Source: an endosymbiont of Lamellibrachia barhami
GTDB lineage: Bacteria; Pseudomonadota; Gammaproteobacteria; Chromatiales; Chromatiaceae
Assembly (NCBI RefSeq): GCF_011947365.2
Contig: NZ_JAAVSH020000001.1
Location: forward strand, 2,395,174 to 2,432,687
Direction of reading: 5' to 3'
DNA length: 37,514 nucleotides
A program made the translations under genes and the position numbers. Position 1 is the stretch's first letter; every line of letters starts with the position of its first letter. Shown here in pieces: positions 18,849 to 27,117 of this stretch. The notes under the pieces are model-generated. The model had not been told where the DNA came from and made no database searches. It worked only from the letters and a program-made list of their open reading frames with translations.

Positions 18849-19420
18849 CCCTCCACTCCCTGCAGTAGGTTGCGGATGTTGCTGCGGTGACGCCAGAACA
18901 AAATAGTGCTCATCACTGTCTGCATGATGATCAGCTCCGGTGCCGGCCAGAAGTACCAGACAAAAACAGGGGCCACTGCCATGGAGACGAGGGCGGCCAG
19001 GGAGGAGATGTTAAGTACCTTGGCCATGAAGAGCCAAACCAGTGCCACTGAGCCACCGACTGCCCAGTGCAGGCCGAACTGCACGCCCAGCGCAGTCGCC
19101 ACACCCTTGCCTCCCTGAAAGCCAAAAAACAGTGGATAGAGATGACCGAGGAAGGCCGCCATGGCGGTGAGGGCGAGGATCAGCGGTGAGTCGGTGAGCA
19201 GATGGGCGATCAGCATCGGGATCAGCCCTTTCAGCATGTCACCCAGCAAAGTGATTGCTGCGGCTTTTTTGCCGCCGATTCGCAGCACATTGGTGGCGCC
19301 GGGGTTGTTGGAGCCCTGGGTGCGGGGGTCGGGCAGCCGCATTAATTTGCAGACGATGATGGCGCTGGAGATGGAGCCCAACAGGTAGGCGCCGAGTACG
19401 AGCAGTATTTCAATGATCAT
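18833..19420 (-). CDS. plsY: Glycerol-3-phosphate acyltransferase PlsY
   Basis: This 195-residue inner-membrane protein transfers the acyl group from acyl-phosphate to glycerol-3-phosphate, the first step of phospholipid synthesis with PlsX. It has about five hydrophobic helices and the three family motifs: LLGSISSAI with GSNNPGATN, GDMLKG, and FFGFQGGKGVATALG. Length is normal. It is convergent with tsaD and divergent from folB, an order seen in many gammaproteobacteria. Its last codons (KVKG and stop) are formed by a CCTTTAA tandem repeat, so the C-terminus may vary between strains. Confidence 0.96.
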   Translation of the reverse strand: MIIEILLVLGAYLLGSISSAIIVCKLMRLPDPRTQGSNNPGATNVLRIGGKKAAAITLLGDMLKGLIPMLIAHLLTDSPLILALTAMAAFLGHLYPLFFGFQGGKGVATALGVQFGLHWAVGGSVALVWLFMAKVLNISSLAALVSMAVAPVFVWYFWPAPELIIMQTVMSTILFWRHRSNIRNLLQGVEGKVKG

Positions 19421-19549
19421 AGGTGAATTGGAACCCTAAGCCACTACAAGGTCAATACCTGCTGACACGGAAGGTGCTCACCGGATTGGATTTTCTCCTC
19501 CGTATCTCTAACATGTCATTTCTCAATAGCTAAACAATAACGAGAAACT

Positions 19550-19906
19550 ATGGATATTGTCTTCATCAGAAACCTGCGCATCGAGACGGTAATCGGTATC
19601 TACGACTGGGAGCGGGAGATCAGGCAGCCGGTGGTGCTCGATCTCGAAATGGGGGCTGATATCGCCCGCGCGGCAAAGAGCGATCATATCGACGATACCC
19701 TGGATTACAAGGCGGTCTCCAAGCGGCTGATTCAGTTCGTGGAGGAGAGTGAGTTCCAGTTGGTGGAGACGCTGGCGGAGCGCTGTGCGGAGATCGTGCT
19801 CGATGAGTTCGAAGTGCCTTGGGTGCGGTTGACCATGAACAAGATCGGTGCGGTAAGTGCGGCACGGGATGTCGGGGTCATCATCGAGCGGGGCAGTCGT
19901 GACTGA
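19550..19906 (+). CDS. folB: Dihydroneopterin aldolase
   Basis: This 118-residue enzyme of folate synthesis splits dihydroneopterin into hydroxymethyl-dihydropterin and glycolaldehyde. It starts MDIVFIRNLRIETVIGIYDWE, with the family motif GIYDWEREIRQPV, a VETLAERCAEIVL helix and the C-terminal VRLTMNKIGAV strand. Start ATG 19550 after GAGAAACT. Its stop overlaps the start of folK by eight bases, so the two enzymes, which act in successive steps, are translationally coupled. Confidence 0.96.
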   Translation: MDIVFIRNLRIETVIGIYDWEREIRQPVVLDLEMGADIARAAKSDHIDDTLDYKAVSKRLIQFVEESEFQLVETLAERCAEIVLDEFEVPWVRLTMNKIGAVSAARDVGVIIERGSRD

Positions 19907-20432
19907 GCCTGCGGTGGTCAGAGTCTGGTTGAGCCTGGGCAGCAATATCGACAGACAGCGCCATATCACTCAGGCACTGCATGATCTGAAGGCTCAATTC
20001 GGTGAACTGGTGGTCTCCCGCGTCTATGAGAGTGAGGCTGTCGGTTTTGATGGAGAGAGTTTTTACAATCTGGTGGTGGGGATTGAAACCGGTTTGCCTG
20101 TTGAAACGCTGGCCCAGCGGCTGCGGGGGATCGAAGATGCCAATGGCCGGGTGCGCTCGGGAGACAAATATACCCCCAGAACCCTCGATATTGACCTGTT
20201 GACCTACGGTGACCAGGTGATAGATACACCAAAACTGCAGCTGCCGAGGGATGAAATCACCCGTTACGCCTTTGTCCTGTTGCCGCTGTCTGAGGTTGCG
20301 GGTGAAGAGATGCATCCCCGGAGCGGGAAAAACTACCAGGCGCTTTGGGATGTTTTCGAAGGCGCAGATCAGCGTCTCTGGCCCGTGGATGACCAGCCGG
20401 CAGACAGAAAAGAAAAAGCCCCGGCTCCCTGA
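19899..20432 (+). CDS. folK: 2-amino-4-hydroxy-6-hydroxymethyldihydropteridine pyrophosphokinase
   Basis: This protein of about 177 residues transfers pyrophosphate from ATP to hydroxymethyl-dihydropterin, the step after FolB. Marks are VWLSLGSNIDRQRHI, ESEAVGFDGESFYNLV, the signature RTLDIDLLTYGD and the substrate loop around RDEITRYAFVLLPL. I chose GTG 19899 (VTEPAVVRVWLS), which overlaps folB by eight bases; starts further upstream would read through the folB coding sequence. The C-terminal tail is charged (DRKEKAPAP) and its stop codon falls in the loop of a strong hairpin. Confidence 0.95.
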   Translation: MTEPAVVRVWLSLGSNIDRQRHITQALHDLKAQFGELVVSRVYESEAVGFDGESFYNLVVGIETGLPVETLAQRLRGIEDANGRVRSGDKYTPRTLDIDLLTYGDQVIDTPKLQLPRDEITRYAFVLLPLSEVAGEEMHPRSGKNYQALWDVFEGADQRLWPVDDQPADRKEKAPAP

Positions 20433-20449
20433 TCCGTGGGAGCCGGGGC
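20418..20449 (-). terminator. Strong hairpin at the folK stop, T tract on minus side
   Basis: A perfect 12-pair stem (20418-20429 with 20438-20449) encloses the folK TGA in its eight-base loop. Read on the minus strand it is followed by TTTTTCTTTT, an intrinsic terminator; on the plus strand no T tract follows. On the plus strand it may still pause polymerase or protect the folB-folK mRNA end. No minus-strand gene that it would serve is visible nearby. Confidence 0.55.
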
Positions 20450-20717
20450 GATGTCGCCCTGCTTGGTTGGCAAGTGTTTCAATCCCTGGTGCATCCGTGC
20501 GCCTTGGTGTCATCCATAATGTCCCTACGGCGACAACTTAATCTTGGCACTTGAAGCAAATTTTATCTGCGGGAAATATCCGGCGTTTATGTAGGAATTT
20601 TCTGACATGGATCAGGGAATGTGCTTGATCTGTGGCTCGTGCATTTGAAACAATCCCCTGGTTAACTTTTTGTTGGCGCCGTAGCGTCACCCCTACCTGA
20701 ACTTTAAGGATCTCAAC

Positions 20718-21959
20718 ATGCCGTTGATCAGAGCATTTCCGGGGCTGCGTCCCGCCGCTGGTCGTGCCGCCGATGTGGCCGCCCCACCTTACGATGTAAT
20801 GAACGAGGCGGAAGCCCGCGAGATGGTGGTGGGCCGTCCCTGGAGTTTCCTGCATATCTCCCGTCCCGAGGTGGATCTGCCTGAAGGCACAGACCCTTAC
20901 GCGTCCGAAGTCTATGCCAAGGCCGCGGAAAATCTGGCGAAGATGGTGGAAGAAGGCGTGCTGGTGCGGGATGAGAAGCCCTGCTACTACGTCTATCGGC
21001 TGACCATGGGTGAGCATGTGCAGACTGGTCTGGCAGCGGCTGCTTCGGTTGAGGCTTACGATAGCAACCGCATCAAGAAACATGAATTCACCCGCCCCGC
21101 GAAGGAGGATGACCGGGTGCGCCAGGTCGATGCCCTCAACGCCCAGACAGGTCCAGTGTTTCTGGTCTACCCCAGCACCCCCAGTGTCGACGACACCCTT
21201 GCCAGGGTCTCCGAGGCCGCGCCGGATATGGATGTCACCGCCGCTGATGGTGTACGGCATGAGATCTGGGTAGTGGACGATGAGAACACGGTTGCCCGGT
21301 TGACCGACGCTTTCGATGCCATGGATGCCCTCTACGTGGCCGACGGCCACCACCGCTCGGCGGCGGGTTCCCGGGTGGGTGCCGCCCGTAAGGCGGACAA
21401 TCCAAACCATACCGGCGACGAGTCCTACAATTACTTTCTGACCGTAATTTTCCCCCACAACCAGATGCAGATCCTCGACTACAATCGGGTGGTGAAGGAT
21501 CTCAACGGGCTGGATCCGGCTGCCTTTCTCTCTCAGGTCGGTGAGGTCTTCAGTGTCGAGACCAGCGATTTGCCGGTTAAGCCGTCGCAGCCTGCCGAAT
21601 TCGGCATGTATCTGGACAAGCAGTGGTACCGGCTGCGCCTGAGTGGCGAACGTATCCCCAGCGACGATCCGGTGGGGCGGTTGGACGTGAGTCTGTTGGC
21701 CGACAATCTGATCGATCCGATTCTTGGGATCTCCGATCCCCGCTGTGACAGCCGCATCGACTTTATCGGCGGCATTCGCGGTCTGGCGGGTCTGGAGAAA
21801 AGGGTGGACAGCGGTGAGATGCAGGTCGCCTTCTCGTTCTTTCCCACCGGGATGGAAGACCTGATGGCGGTAGCCGATGCCGGGGAGGTGATGCCCCCCA
21901 AATCGACCTGGTTCGAACCCAAGCTGGCGGATGGACTTGTGAGCCATGTACTCGACTAA
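20718..21959 (+). CDS. DUF1015 family protein
   Basis: This 413-residue cytoplasmic protein matches the DUF1015 family: it starts PLIRAFPGLRPAAGRAADV and APPYDV, and contains HEFTRPAKEDDR, the ADGHHRSAA motif and a TVIFPHNQMQILDYNRVV block. The family is widespread and has no firmly known activity; the DGHHR motif resembles a nuclease or phosphotransfer site but that is not proven. A good ribosome binding site (AAGGA) precedes ATG 20718. relA begins 31 bases downstream, so the two may be co-transcribed. Confidence 0.9.
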   Translation: MPLIRAFPGLRPAAGRAADVAAPPYDVMNEAEAREMVVGRPWSFLHISRPEVDLPEGTDPYASEVYAKAAENLAKMVEEGVLVRDEKPCYYVYRLTMGEHVQTGLAAAASVEAYDSNRIKKHEFTRPAKEDDRVRQVDALNAQTGPVFLVYPSTPSVDDTLARVSEAAPDMDVTAADGVRHEIWVVDDENTVARLTDAFDAMDALYVADGHHRSAAGSRVGAARKADNPNHTGDESYNYFLTVIFPHNQMQILDYNRVVKDLNGLDPAAFLSQVGEVFSVETSDLPVKPSQPAEFGMYLDKQWYRLRLSGERIPSDDPVGRLDVSLLADNLIDPILGISDPRCDSRIDFIGGIRGLAGLEKRVDSGEMQVAFSFFPTGMEDLMAVADAGEVMPPKSTWFEPKLADGLVSHVLD

Positions 21960-21990
21960 TGTTAGCAGGCGCTAACACAGTGAATCGCCA

Positions 21991-23343
21991 ATGGTCAGTG
22001 TAACCACCAGTCTGCCTGCAGGAACGGGTGTCGATCAGCAGGGCATCGATGCCTGGCTGGCGGCGTATGGGCAGGAGAACAGCCGGGAAGATGTCGACTA
22101 TCTGCGGGACGCCTGTGAACTGGCGCTAGGTGCGGGTGGCGACGTCTTTCTTCCCTCCGGTGAGACCCGGCTGCGTCATGGCCTGTCGGTGGCGGAGATT
22201 CTGTTTGGCATGCGCCTCGACCGCGAGACCCTTGCGACGGCGATACTGCTTGGGTCGCTGACCGATTCAACGATCACTCTGGAGCAGCTGGAAGAGCGCT
22301 TTGGCAAGAGTGTTGCCACCATGGTGGATGACCTCACCCGTATCGACGCCCTGACCGGTCTATCCTCCGAAACCAAACATGTGGATGAGGCGGAGCACGC
22401 AGAGAACCTGCGGCGACTGTTGCTGGGGATTGCGGAAGATGTCCGCGTCGTGTTGGTTGTTGTGGGCGAGCGGTTGCATCTGATGCGTATTGCCAGAGAG
22501 CTTCCCGAAGAGACCCGTCTGCGTCTGGCGCAGGAGACTCGTGCCATCTATGCGCCACTGGCCAACCGACTGGGCATCTGGCAGGTCAAATGGGAGTTGG
22601 AAGACCTGTCGCTGCGTTTTCTCAATCCGGATGATTACAAGCGTCTGGCCAGTCAACTGGATGGACGGCGCGAGGAGCGGGAACAATTTATCAACGAAGT
22701 GATTGAACTGCTTGACGGGGAGTTTCGCAAACAGGGCATAGAGGCGGATATCAGCGGCCGTCCCAAGCATATCTACTCTATCTGGAGGAAGATGCAGCGC
22801 AAAGCGGTGGATATCGAACAGATCTTCGACCTGCGTGCGGTGCGGGTGTTGGTGAGAGACATTGGCCAGTGTTATGAGGTGCTTGGTATCGTGCACGGGC
22901 TCTGGAAACACATCCCCGGTGAATTCGATGACTACATTGCCACACCCAAGGCGAATATGTATCAATCTATCCACACTGCGGTGATTGGTCCTGAGGATAA
23001 GACTCTGGAGGTACAGATTCGTACACAGGATATGCATCACCATTCGGAGTTGGGTGTTGCAGCTCATTGGCGCTACAAGGAGAACGCCAAACATGATGCT
23101 GATTTCGAGCTGCGTGTTGTCTGGATGCGCCAATGGCTGGAGTTGAAGGAGGGTAGCGAATATTACGGTGACCATCTTGAACAGCTCGACACGGAGATGG
23201 AGGTGACCCGCATCTATGTCCTCACGCCGCAGAGCAAGGTGGTCGAGTTGCCGAAAGGCTCGACGCCGCTCGACTTCGCCTATGCGGTCCACACCGTGGG
23301 CACGAATGCGGGAACAGGTGGATATGGCCACATTGGTAGCTAA
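21991..23343 (+). CDS. relA: Truncated RelA: pseudo-hydrolase + ppGpp synthetase domains
   Basis: This 450-residue product is the N-terminal half of a RelA-type (p)ppGpp synthetase. The hydrolase-like domain (about 30-200) lacks the HD pair: LLGSLTDS stands where HDxxED is expected, as in monofunctional RelA. The synthetase domain (about 235-380) is intact, with GRPKHIYSIWRKM, EFDD (residues 311-314, the RelA-type acidic motif), YQSIHT and RTQDMHHHSELGVAAHW. The frame follows the TGS domain to YAVHT (about residue 435), then continues for 15 foreign residues to a TAA. Full RelA is about 740 residues. E. coli RelA fragments of about 455 residues are known to make ppGpp without ribosome control, so this product could be active and unregulated. 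From 22764 on it lies in the first copy of a tandem duplication. Confidence 0.9.
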   Translation: MVSVTTSLPAGTGVDQQGIDAWLAAYGQENSREDVDYLRDACELALGAGGDVFLPSGETRLRHGLSVAEILFGMRLDRETLATAILLGSLTDSTITLEQLEERFGKSVATMVDDLTRIDALTGLSSETKHVDEAEHAENLRRLLLGIAEDVRVVLVVVGERLHLMRIARELPEETRLRLAQETRAIYAPLANRLGIWQVKWELEDLSLRFLNPDDYKRLASQLDGRREEREQFINEVIELLDGEFRKQGIEADISGRPKHIYSIWRKMQRKAVDIEQIFDLRAVRVLVRDIGQCYEVLGIVHGLWKHIPGEFDDYIATPKANMYQSIHTAVIGPEDKTLEVQIRTQDMHHHSELGVAAHWRYKENAKHDADFELRVVWMRQWLELKEGSEYYGDHLEQLDTEMEVTRIYVLTPQSKVVELPKGSTPLDFAYAVHTVGTNAGTGGYGHIGS

Positions 23344-24944
23344 TAACGCGCCCCTGAAGAGCGGTGAAATCGTTGAAGTGTTGACCTCGAAAAAGGAGCA
23401 ACATGGCGGTTCGGATCAATCCTCATCTCGGCTATCTATATGAAGAGTAGTCAGGCGCGAAAACCGGGTGCATGATGATTCAACACCTTGGTACTATAAT
23501 GTCGAGCGCTTGGCCGCGCGGCATGGACAGGAGATCATCCGTCCTCAGTGTGATCGAAAAGCCCGATCTGAAGAAGTCGCGGAAACCTGCAATCTCGGCT
23601 GGAGTTGACGATGTCTATACCGCCATCGGCCGTGGCGACTGTCGCCATTACAGGTGGCTGGTTCGGGATAGAAAAGCAGTCGGAGCCGACCGAACTGCCC
23701 CTGGAAAAGGCGTGCCAAAGCGCAGATCAAAGGCGAAGTATGGTGGTAGTGGATGGGAATGTCGATGATCTGTTGACCAGCATGGCCCGTTAACGCAAAC
23801 GATCCCCTATGATTCTATTGTCGGCTATGTCACCCGCGGTCAGGGTGTGACAAGCATATCTACTCTATCTGGAGGAAGATGCAGCGCAAAGCGGTGGATA
23901 TCGAACAGATCTTCGACCTGCGTGCGGTGCGGGTGTTGGTGAGAGACATTGGCCAGTGTTATGAGGTGCTTGGTATCGTGCACGGGCTCTGGAAACACAT
24001 CCCCGGTGAATTCGATGACTACATTGCCACACCCAAGGCGAATATGTATCAATCTATCCACACTGCGGTGATTGGTCCTGAGGATAAGACTCTTGAGGTA
24101 CAGATTCGCACACAGGATATGCATCACCATTCGGAGTTGGGTGTTGCAGCTCATTGGCGCTACAAGGAGAACGCCAAACACGATGCTGATTTCGAGCTGC
24201 GTGTTGTCTGGATGCGCCAATGGCTGGAGTTGAAGGAGGGTAGCGAATATTACGGTGACCATCTCGAACAGCTCGACACGGAGATGGAGGTGACCCGCAT
24301 CTATGTCCTCACGCCGCAGAGCAAGGTGGTCGAGTTGCCGAAAGGCTCGACGCCGCTCGACTTCGCCTATGCGGTTCACACCGATATCGGGCACAGATGC
24401 AGGGGAGCAAAGGTGGATGGCCACATTGTGCAGCTCACGCGCCCCCTGAAGAGCGGTGAAATCGTTGAAGTGTTGACCTCGAAGAGCGGCACGCCCAGCC
24501 GGGACTGGATCAATCCTCATCTCGGCTATCTGAAGAGCAGTCGGGCGCGAAGCCGGGTGCGCCAGTGGTTCAAACACCTCGATTATGAGCACTATGTCGA
24601 GCTTGGCCGCGCGGCGCTGGACAGGGAGATCATCCGTCTCAGTGTGATCGAAAAGCCCGACCTGGAAGAAGTCGCGGAGAGACACAATCTCAAACAGGTT
24701 GACGATGTCTATGCCGCCATCGGCCGTGGCGAACTGTCGCCCGTACAGGTGGCTGGTTCCGGAATAAGAGAAAAGCAGTCGGAGCCGACCGAACTGCCCC
24801 TGGAAAAGGCGCGTGCCAAAGCGCAGATCAAAGGCGAAGTGGTAGTGGATGGGGTCGATGATCTGATGACCAGCATGGCCCGTTGCTGCAAGCCGGTCCC
24901 CTATGATTCTATTGTCGGCTATGTCACCCGCGGTCGGGGTGTGA
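22764..24944 (+). repeat. Tandem internal duplication within relA (two units)
   Basis: Unit 1 is 22764-23850 (1087 bp) and unit 2 is 23851-24944 (1094 bp). Unit 2 starts CAAGCATATCTACTC exactly as unit 1 does, directly after the GTGTGA that ends unit 1. The first 532 bp of each differ at five positions, all third-codon synonymous (CTG/CTT, CGT/CGC, CAT/CAC, CTT/CTC, GTC/GTT). The rest of unit 1 has many substitutions and at least ten small indels relative to unit 2. Confidence 0.92.
23296..23850 (+). pseudogene. Decayed relA segment (TGS remainder, helical and zinc-finger-like part)
   Basis: This is the 3' part of the first duplication unit. It aligns along its length with 24383-24944 but has frameshifts and stops in every frame. 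For example, the conserved ARCCKP of RelA becomes a TAA after TSMAR (23791-23793). Recognisable islands such as KSGEIVEVLTSK, SVIEKPDL and SEPTELPLEKA remain in shifting frames. It separates the N-terminal ORF from the C-terminal ORF. Confidence 0.88.
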
Positions 24945-25282
24945 CGGTGCATCGGCGAAATTGCTCCAATATCCGCGCGATGGATGAGGAGGAACTGGGG
25001 CGTCTGGTGGAGGTGTGCTGGAGTACTCAGCATGAAGATTCAACCTACCCGGTCGATATCCGTATCTTTGCGGCAGACCGTAAGGGACTGCTGCGTGATA
25101 TCTCATCGATCTTCACCGGCGACGAGGTTGATGTCATCGGCGTCACAACGAACAGTGATCGCAAGACCGATACCGCCACGATGCAATTTACCGTCGAGGT
25201 GAACGATATGGAACAGCTCAGCCGTCTGCTGACCAAGGTCGAGCAGCTGCCTGACGTGATGGACGTTAAAAGGGTGGTTTAA
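23879..25282 (+). CDS. relA: RelA C-terminal ORF: partial synthetase, TGS, helical, CC and ACT domains
   Basis: This 467-residue ORF starts inside the synthetase domain at MQRKAVDIEQIFDLR and runs to the native RelA C-terminus: EFDD synthetase motif, TGS (about 155-215), helical region, the conserved Cys pair in TSMARCCKPVPYD, and the ACT domain (about 395-467) ending MDVKRVV. If translation starts at ATG 23879 it lacks the GRPKHIYS nucleotide-binding segment and probably cannot make ppGpp alone. GGAGG lies only three bases before this ATG, a tight but possible start site. Joined to 21991-22763 it would give an in-frame 734-residue RelA. As a separate product it would be a ribosome-binding regulatory half. 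Confidence 0.85.
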   Translation: MQRKAVDIEQIFDLRAVRVLVRDIGQCYEVLGIVHGLWKHIPGEFDDYIATPKANMYQSIHTAVIGPEDKTLEVQIRTQDMHHHSELGVAAHWRYKENAKHDADFELRVVWMRQWLELKEGSEYYGDHLEQLDTEMEVTRIYVLTPQSKVVELPKGSTPLDFAYAVHTDIGHRCRGAKVDGHIVQLTRPLKSGEIVEVLTSKSGTPSRDWINPHLGYLKSSRARSRVRQWFKHLDYEHYVELGRAALDREIIRLSVIEKPDLEEVAERHNLKQVDDVYAAIGRGELSPVQVAGSGIREKQSEPTELPLEKARAKAQIKGEVVVDGVDDLMTSMARCCKPVPYDSIVGYVTRGRGVTVHRRNCSNIRAMDEEELGRLVEVCWSTQHEDSTYPVDIRIFAADRKGLLRDISSIFTGDEVDVIGVTTNSDRKTDTATMQFTVEVNDMEQLSRLLTKVEQLPDVMDVKRVV

Positions 25283-25448
25283 GGAGCTTCTGAACGAATC
25301 ATGATCAAGTGCCTTGACGCCAGAATTCGCCACTTTTTCGTTGCAAATCTTCGCAATAGCTGGCTATTACGTACGATTTGCGCCTCAAATTGGCGTATTC
25401 TGATCGCCAATTCATCTTGCTCAGATTCATTCAGAGGCTCCTAAATCG

Positions 25449-25790
25449 ATGGCAAAATATTCCAAAAAAGCGCAGGTTTCGGATGAAACCAGGGACGAAG
25501 CGATGAAGATTGCGCGCGGGACGCAAAAACCGGGACAGACCAAGGAGCAGACGAAGCTGATTGCCCAGGGCATCAAGAAGGGCATTGACCTCTATAAGAA
25601 GCAACACAAGGTCAAGGCGCGGGAGCTCGATAAAAAACTGAAAAAAGCCACGACTTCAGCGGCACCGGAACCCACACAGCCGGAAGCAGTCCCGTCCACT
25701 ACACCGCGGAAAAGCAGCAAACTTCCCTGGATATTGCTGTTGCTCTCCTGGCTCTGTTTTGCCGCCTATTTTTTTCTATTCAGAGTGTAG
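25449..25790 (+). CDS. DUF2956 family small membrane protein
   Basis: This 113-residue protein starts AKYSKKAQVSDETRDEAM, then KIARGTQKPGQTKEQTKLIAQGI, the conserved block of the DUF2956 family found in gammaproteobacteria. The middle is lysine-rich, followed by a proline/threonine linker and one C-terminal membrane helix (LPWILLLLSWLCFAAYFFLF), so it is tail-anchored with its basic part in the cytoplasm. The function is unknown. It follows relA by 166 bases. A REP-like element begins just at its stop codon. Confidence 0.88.
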   Translation: MAKYSKKAQVSDETRDEAMKIARGTQKPGQTKEQTKLIAQGIKKGIDLYKKQHKVKARELDKKLKKATTSAAPEPTQPEAVPSTTPRKSSKLPWILLLLSWLCFAAYFFLFRV

Positions 25791-25875
25791 GCTCGATCAA
25801 GCGTAGCAGATCGGGCATTTTTAAATTGACGGGCTGCATGGGATTGCCGGTTCCGCTGCGCTTGAACCGGCCTAC
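25787..25875. repeat. REP-like paired hairpin element, copy B
   Basis: This is the reverse-orientation partner of the element at 18691-18778. Unit 1 (25787-25819) has arms GCTCGATC and GATCGGGC, one T-G wobble. Unit 2 (25843-25875) has arms GCCGGTTC (25846-25853) and GAACCGGC (25864-25871). Loops again read AAGCGTAGCA and CGCTGCGCTT. The GTAGG/CCTAC borders are kept. It sits in the space between the convergent DUF2956 and permease genes. Confidence 0.85.
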
Positions 25876-25902
25876 TCCTCGGGGTATTTCAGAGTGCCGC
25901 TC

Positions 25903-27117
25903 CTACGTTAATATCCCGCAAGCCCTCGAAGGCTCGACTCTGGCAGCGCGGTACCCCGCCAGGGTGGCGGCGAGGATAGCGGCGGTGCAGGTCAGTCCCA
26001 GAGCGATGAGAAAATGTTCAGGCAACAGTCGGCAGACAGTGTCGCTACTCTCCAGTTGTGAGGCGAACATCTCATTGATGGTGTAGGCGACGCCCAGGTA
26101 GATCAAGGATGCACTGGCCCAGCCGAGGACGCCGGTAAAAAGTGACTGGATCACCGGGAACCAGATGATATCACCAGTGCGAAATCCCACCAGTCGCAGT
26201 ACGCTCAACTCTTTGCGCTTACGGTCAACATTGGCCCATAAGCTGGCGCCGAGAGAGAAAGAGAAGCCGATCAGGCCGATCACGGCGATCAGCCAGAACA
26301 CCGCACTCAGGTTACGATCCATGTTGCGCACGATCTCGATATCCGCTGCGCGGGTGCGGACCTCTATACCCTGCTGCAACAGTATCTTACTGATCGGTTC
26401 GACATCATAGATGGAGCGGGTATAGAGCCGGAAACTGGGGTAGGTTCGCCCCGTGCCTTCCGGTTTGTTGCCCTTCCAGCCGAGGGCAGGCACCGCCTGG
26501 CCGTCACGAAACGCCTCTGCCGACTCCACCAGATAGACAGGGGCGAATGCGCCGTCACGGCTGAATGCACCCGGTTTGGCGATATCCGCGACCGTCAGTT
26601 CGATATGCACCCGTTCGCTGCGGCCACGGAATCTCCGGGCCAGGCTGCCGCTTATCTTGTCGCCCTTGCTGGCCTTGAGTTTGCGTGCCGCAGATTCGGA
26701 CAGGACGAGTTGATGCAGCCCTGTGGGTATATCGAGTCCGTTCAGCAGTGGGTCACCACGATCCGTGGGCAGCATCTCCACCGACAGGATGCGGGAGGCA
26801 TTTTTGCTCTTGAGCTGAATAGTGGCGGCAATGGCGCGGGTGCGGGGCACGATGAAGTTGACGCCGTCCTGGCTGCGCAGGTTTTCGATCCAGGTTCGGT
26901 CGTAGCGGCCGCTGCCGATGGGGCGGATCTCCCGGTTGCGGGGATCTTCGATCAGATTGTCCAACATGCTGCCGATGATGCCGAACTTGAGTCCGAAGAG
27001 GATCATCATCGGAGCCAGCACGGCGGCCAGGGCGATCACGAAGAAGCTGGACATCTGCCATTCGTTTTTGTAATCGCGATTGGCGAGCCAGAAGACGTTT
27101 TTAAAGCGGCGCAGCAC
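25903..27117 (-). CDS. FtsX/MacB-type ABC transporter permease
   Basis: This 404-residue inner-membrane protein has the FtsX-like layout: one N-terminal helix (about residues 25-50), a large extracytoplasmic domain (about 50-270), and three C-terminal helices (about 275-300, 320-350 and 370-392). The segment VDRKRKELSVLRLVGFRTGDI is the cytoplasmic coupling stretch typical of the family, which moves or releases envelope substrates rather than small solutes. The GTG start at 27117 follows directly on the TAA of the ATPase gene, so the two are coupled. The closest functional parallel is TagS of type VI secretion signalling (inference). Confidence 0.87.
   Translation of the reverse strand: MLRRFKNVFWLANRDYKNEWQMSSFFVIALAAVLAPMMILFGLKFGIIGSMLDNLIEDPRNREIRPIGSGRYDRTWIENLRSQDGVNFIVPRTRAIAATIQLKSKNASRILSVEMLPTDRGDPLLNGLDIPTGLHQLVLSESAARKLKASKGDKISGSLARRFRGRSERVHIELTVADIAKPGAFSRDGAFAPVYLVESAEAFRDGQAVPALGWKGNKPEGTGRTYPSFRLYTRSIYDVEPISKILLQQGIEVRTRAADIEIVRNMDRNLSAVFWLIAVIGLIGFSFSLGASLWANVDRKRKELSVLRLVGFRTGDIIWFPVIQSLFTGVLGWASASLIYLGVAYTINEMFASQLESSDTVCRLLPEHFLIALGLTCTAAILAATLAGYRAARVEPSRACGILT

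Noticed and set aside
20538-21947. A long open frame (469 codons) on the minus strand
   Set aside because: It lies wholly antisense to the DUF1015 gene, has no ribosome binding site or recognisable domain, and the plus-strand frame has clear family motifs.
22360-25033. Two long minus-strand open frames (323 and 397 codons) with near-identical ends
   Set aside because: They are shadows of the relA synthetase domains; their similarity only reflects the tandem duplication.
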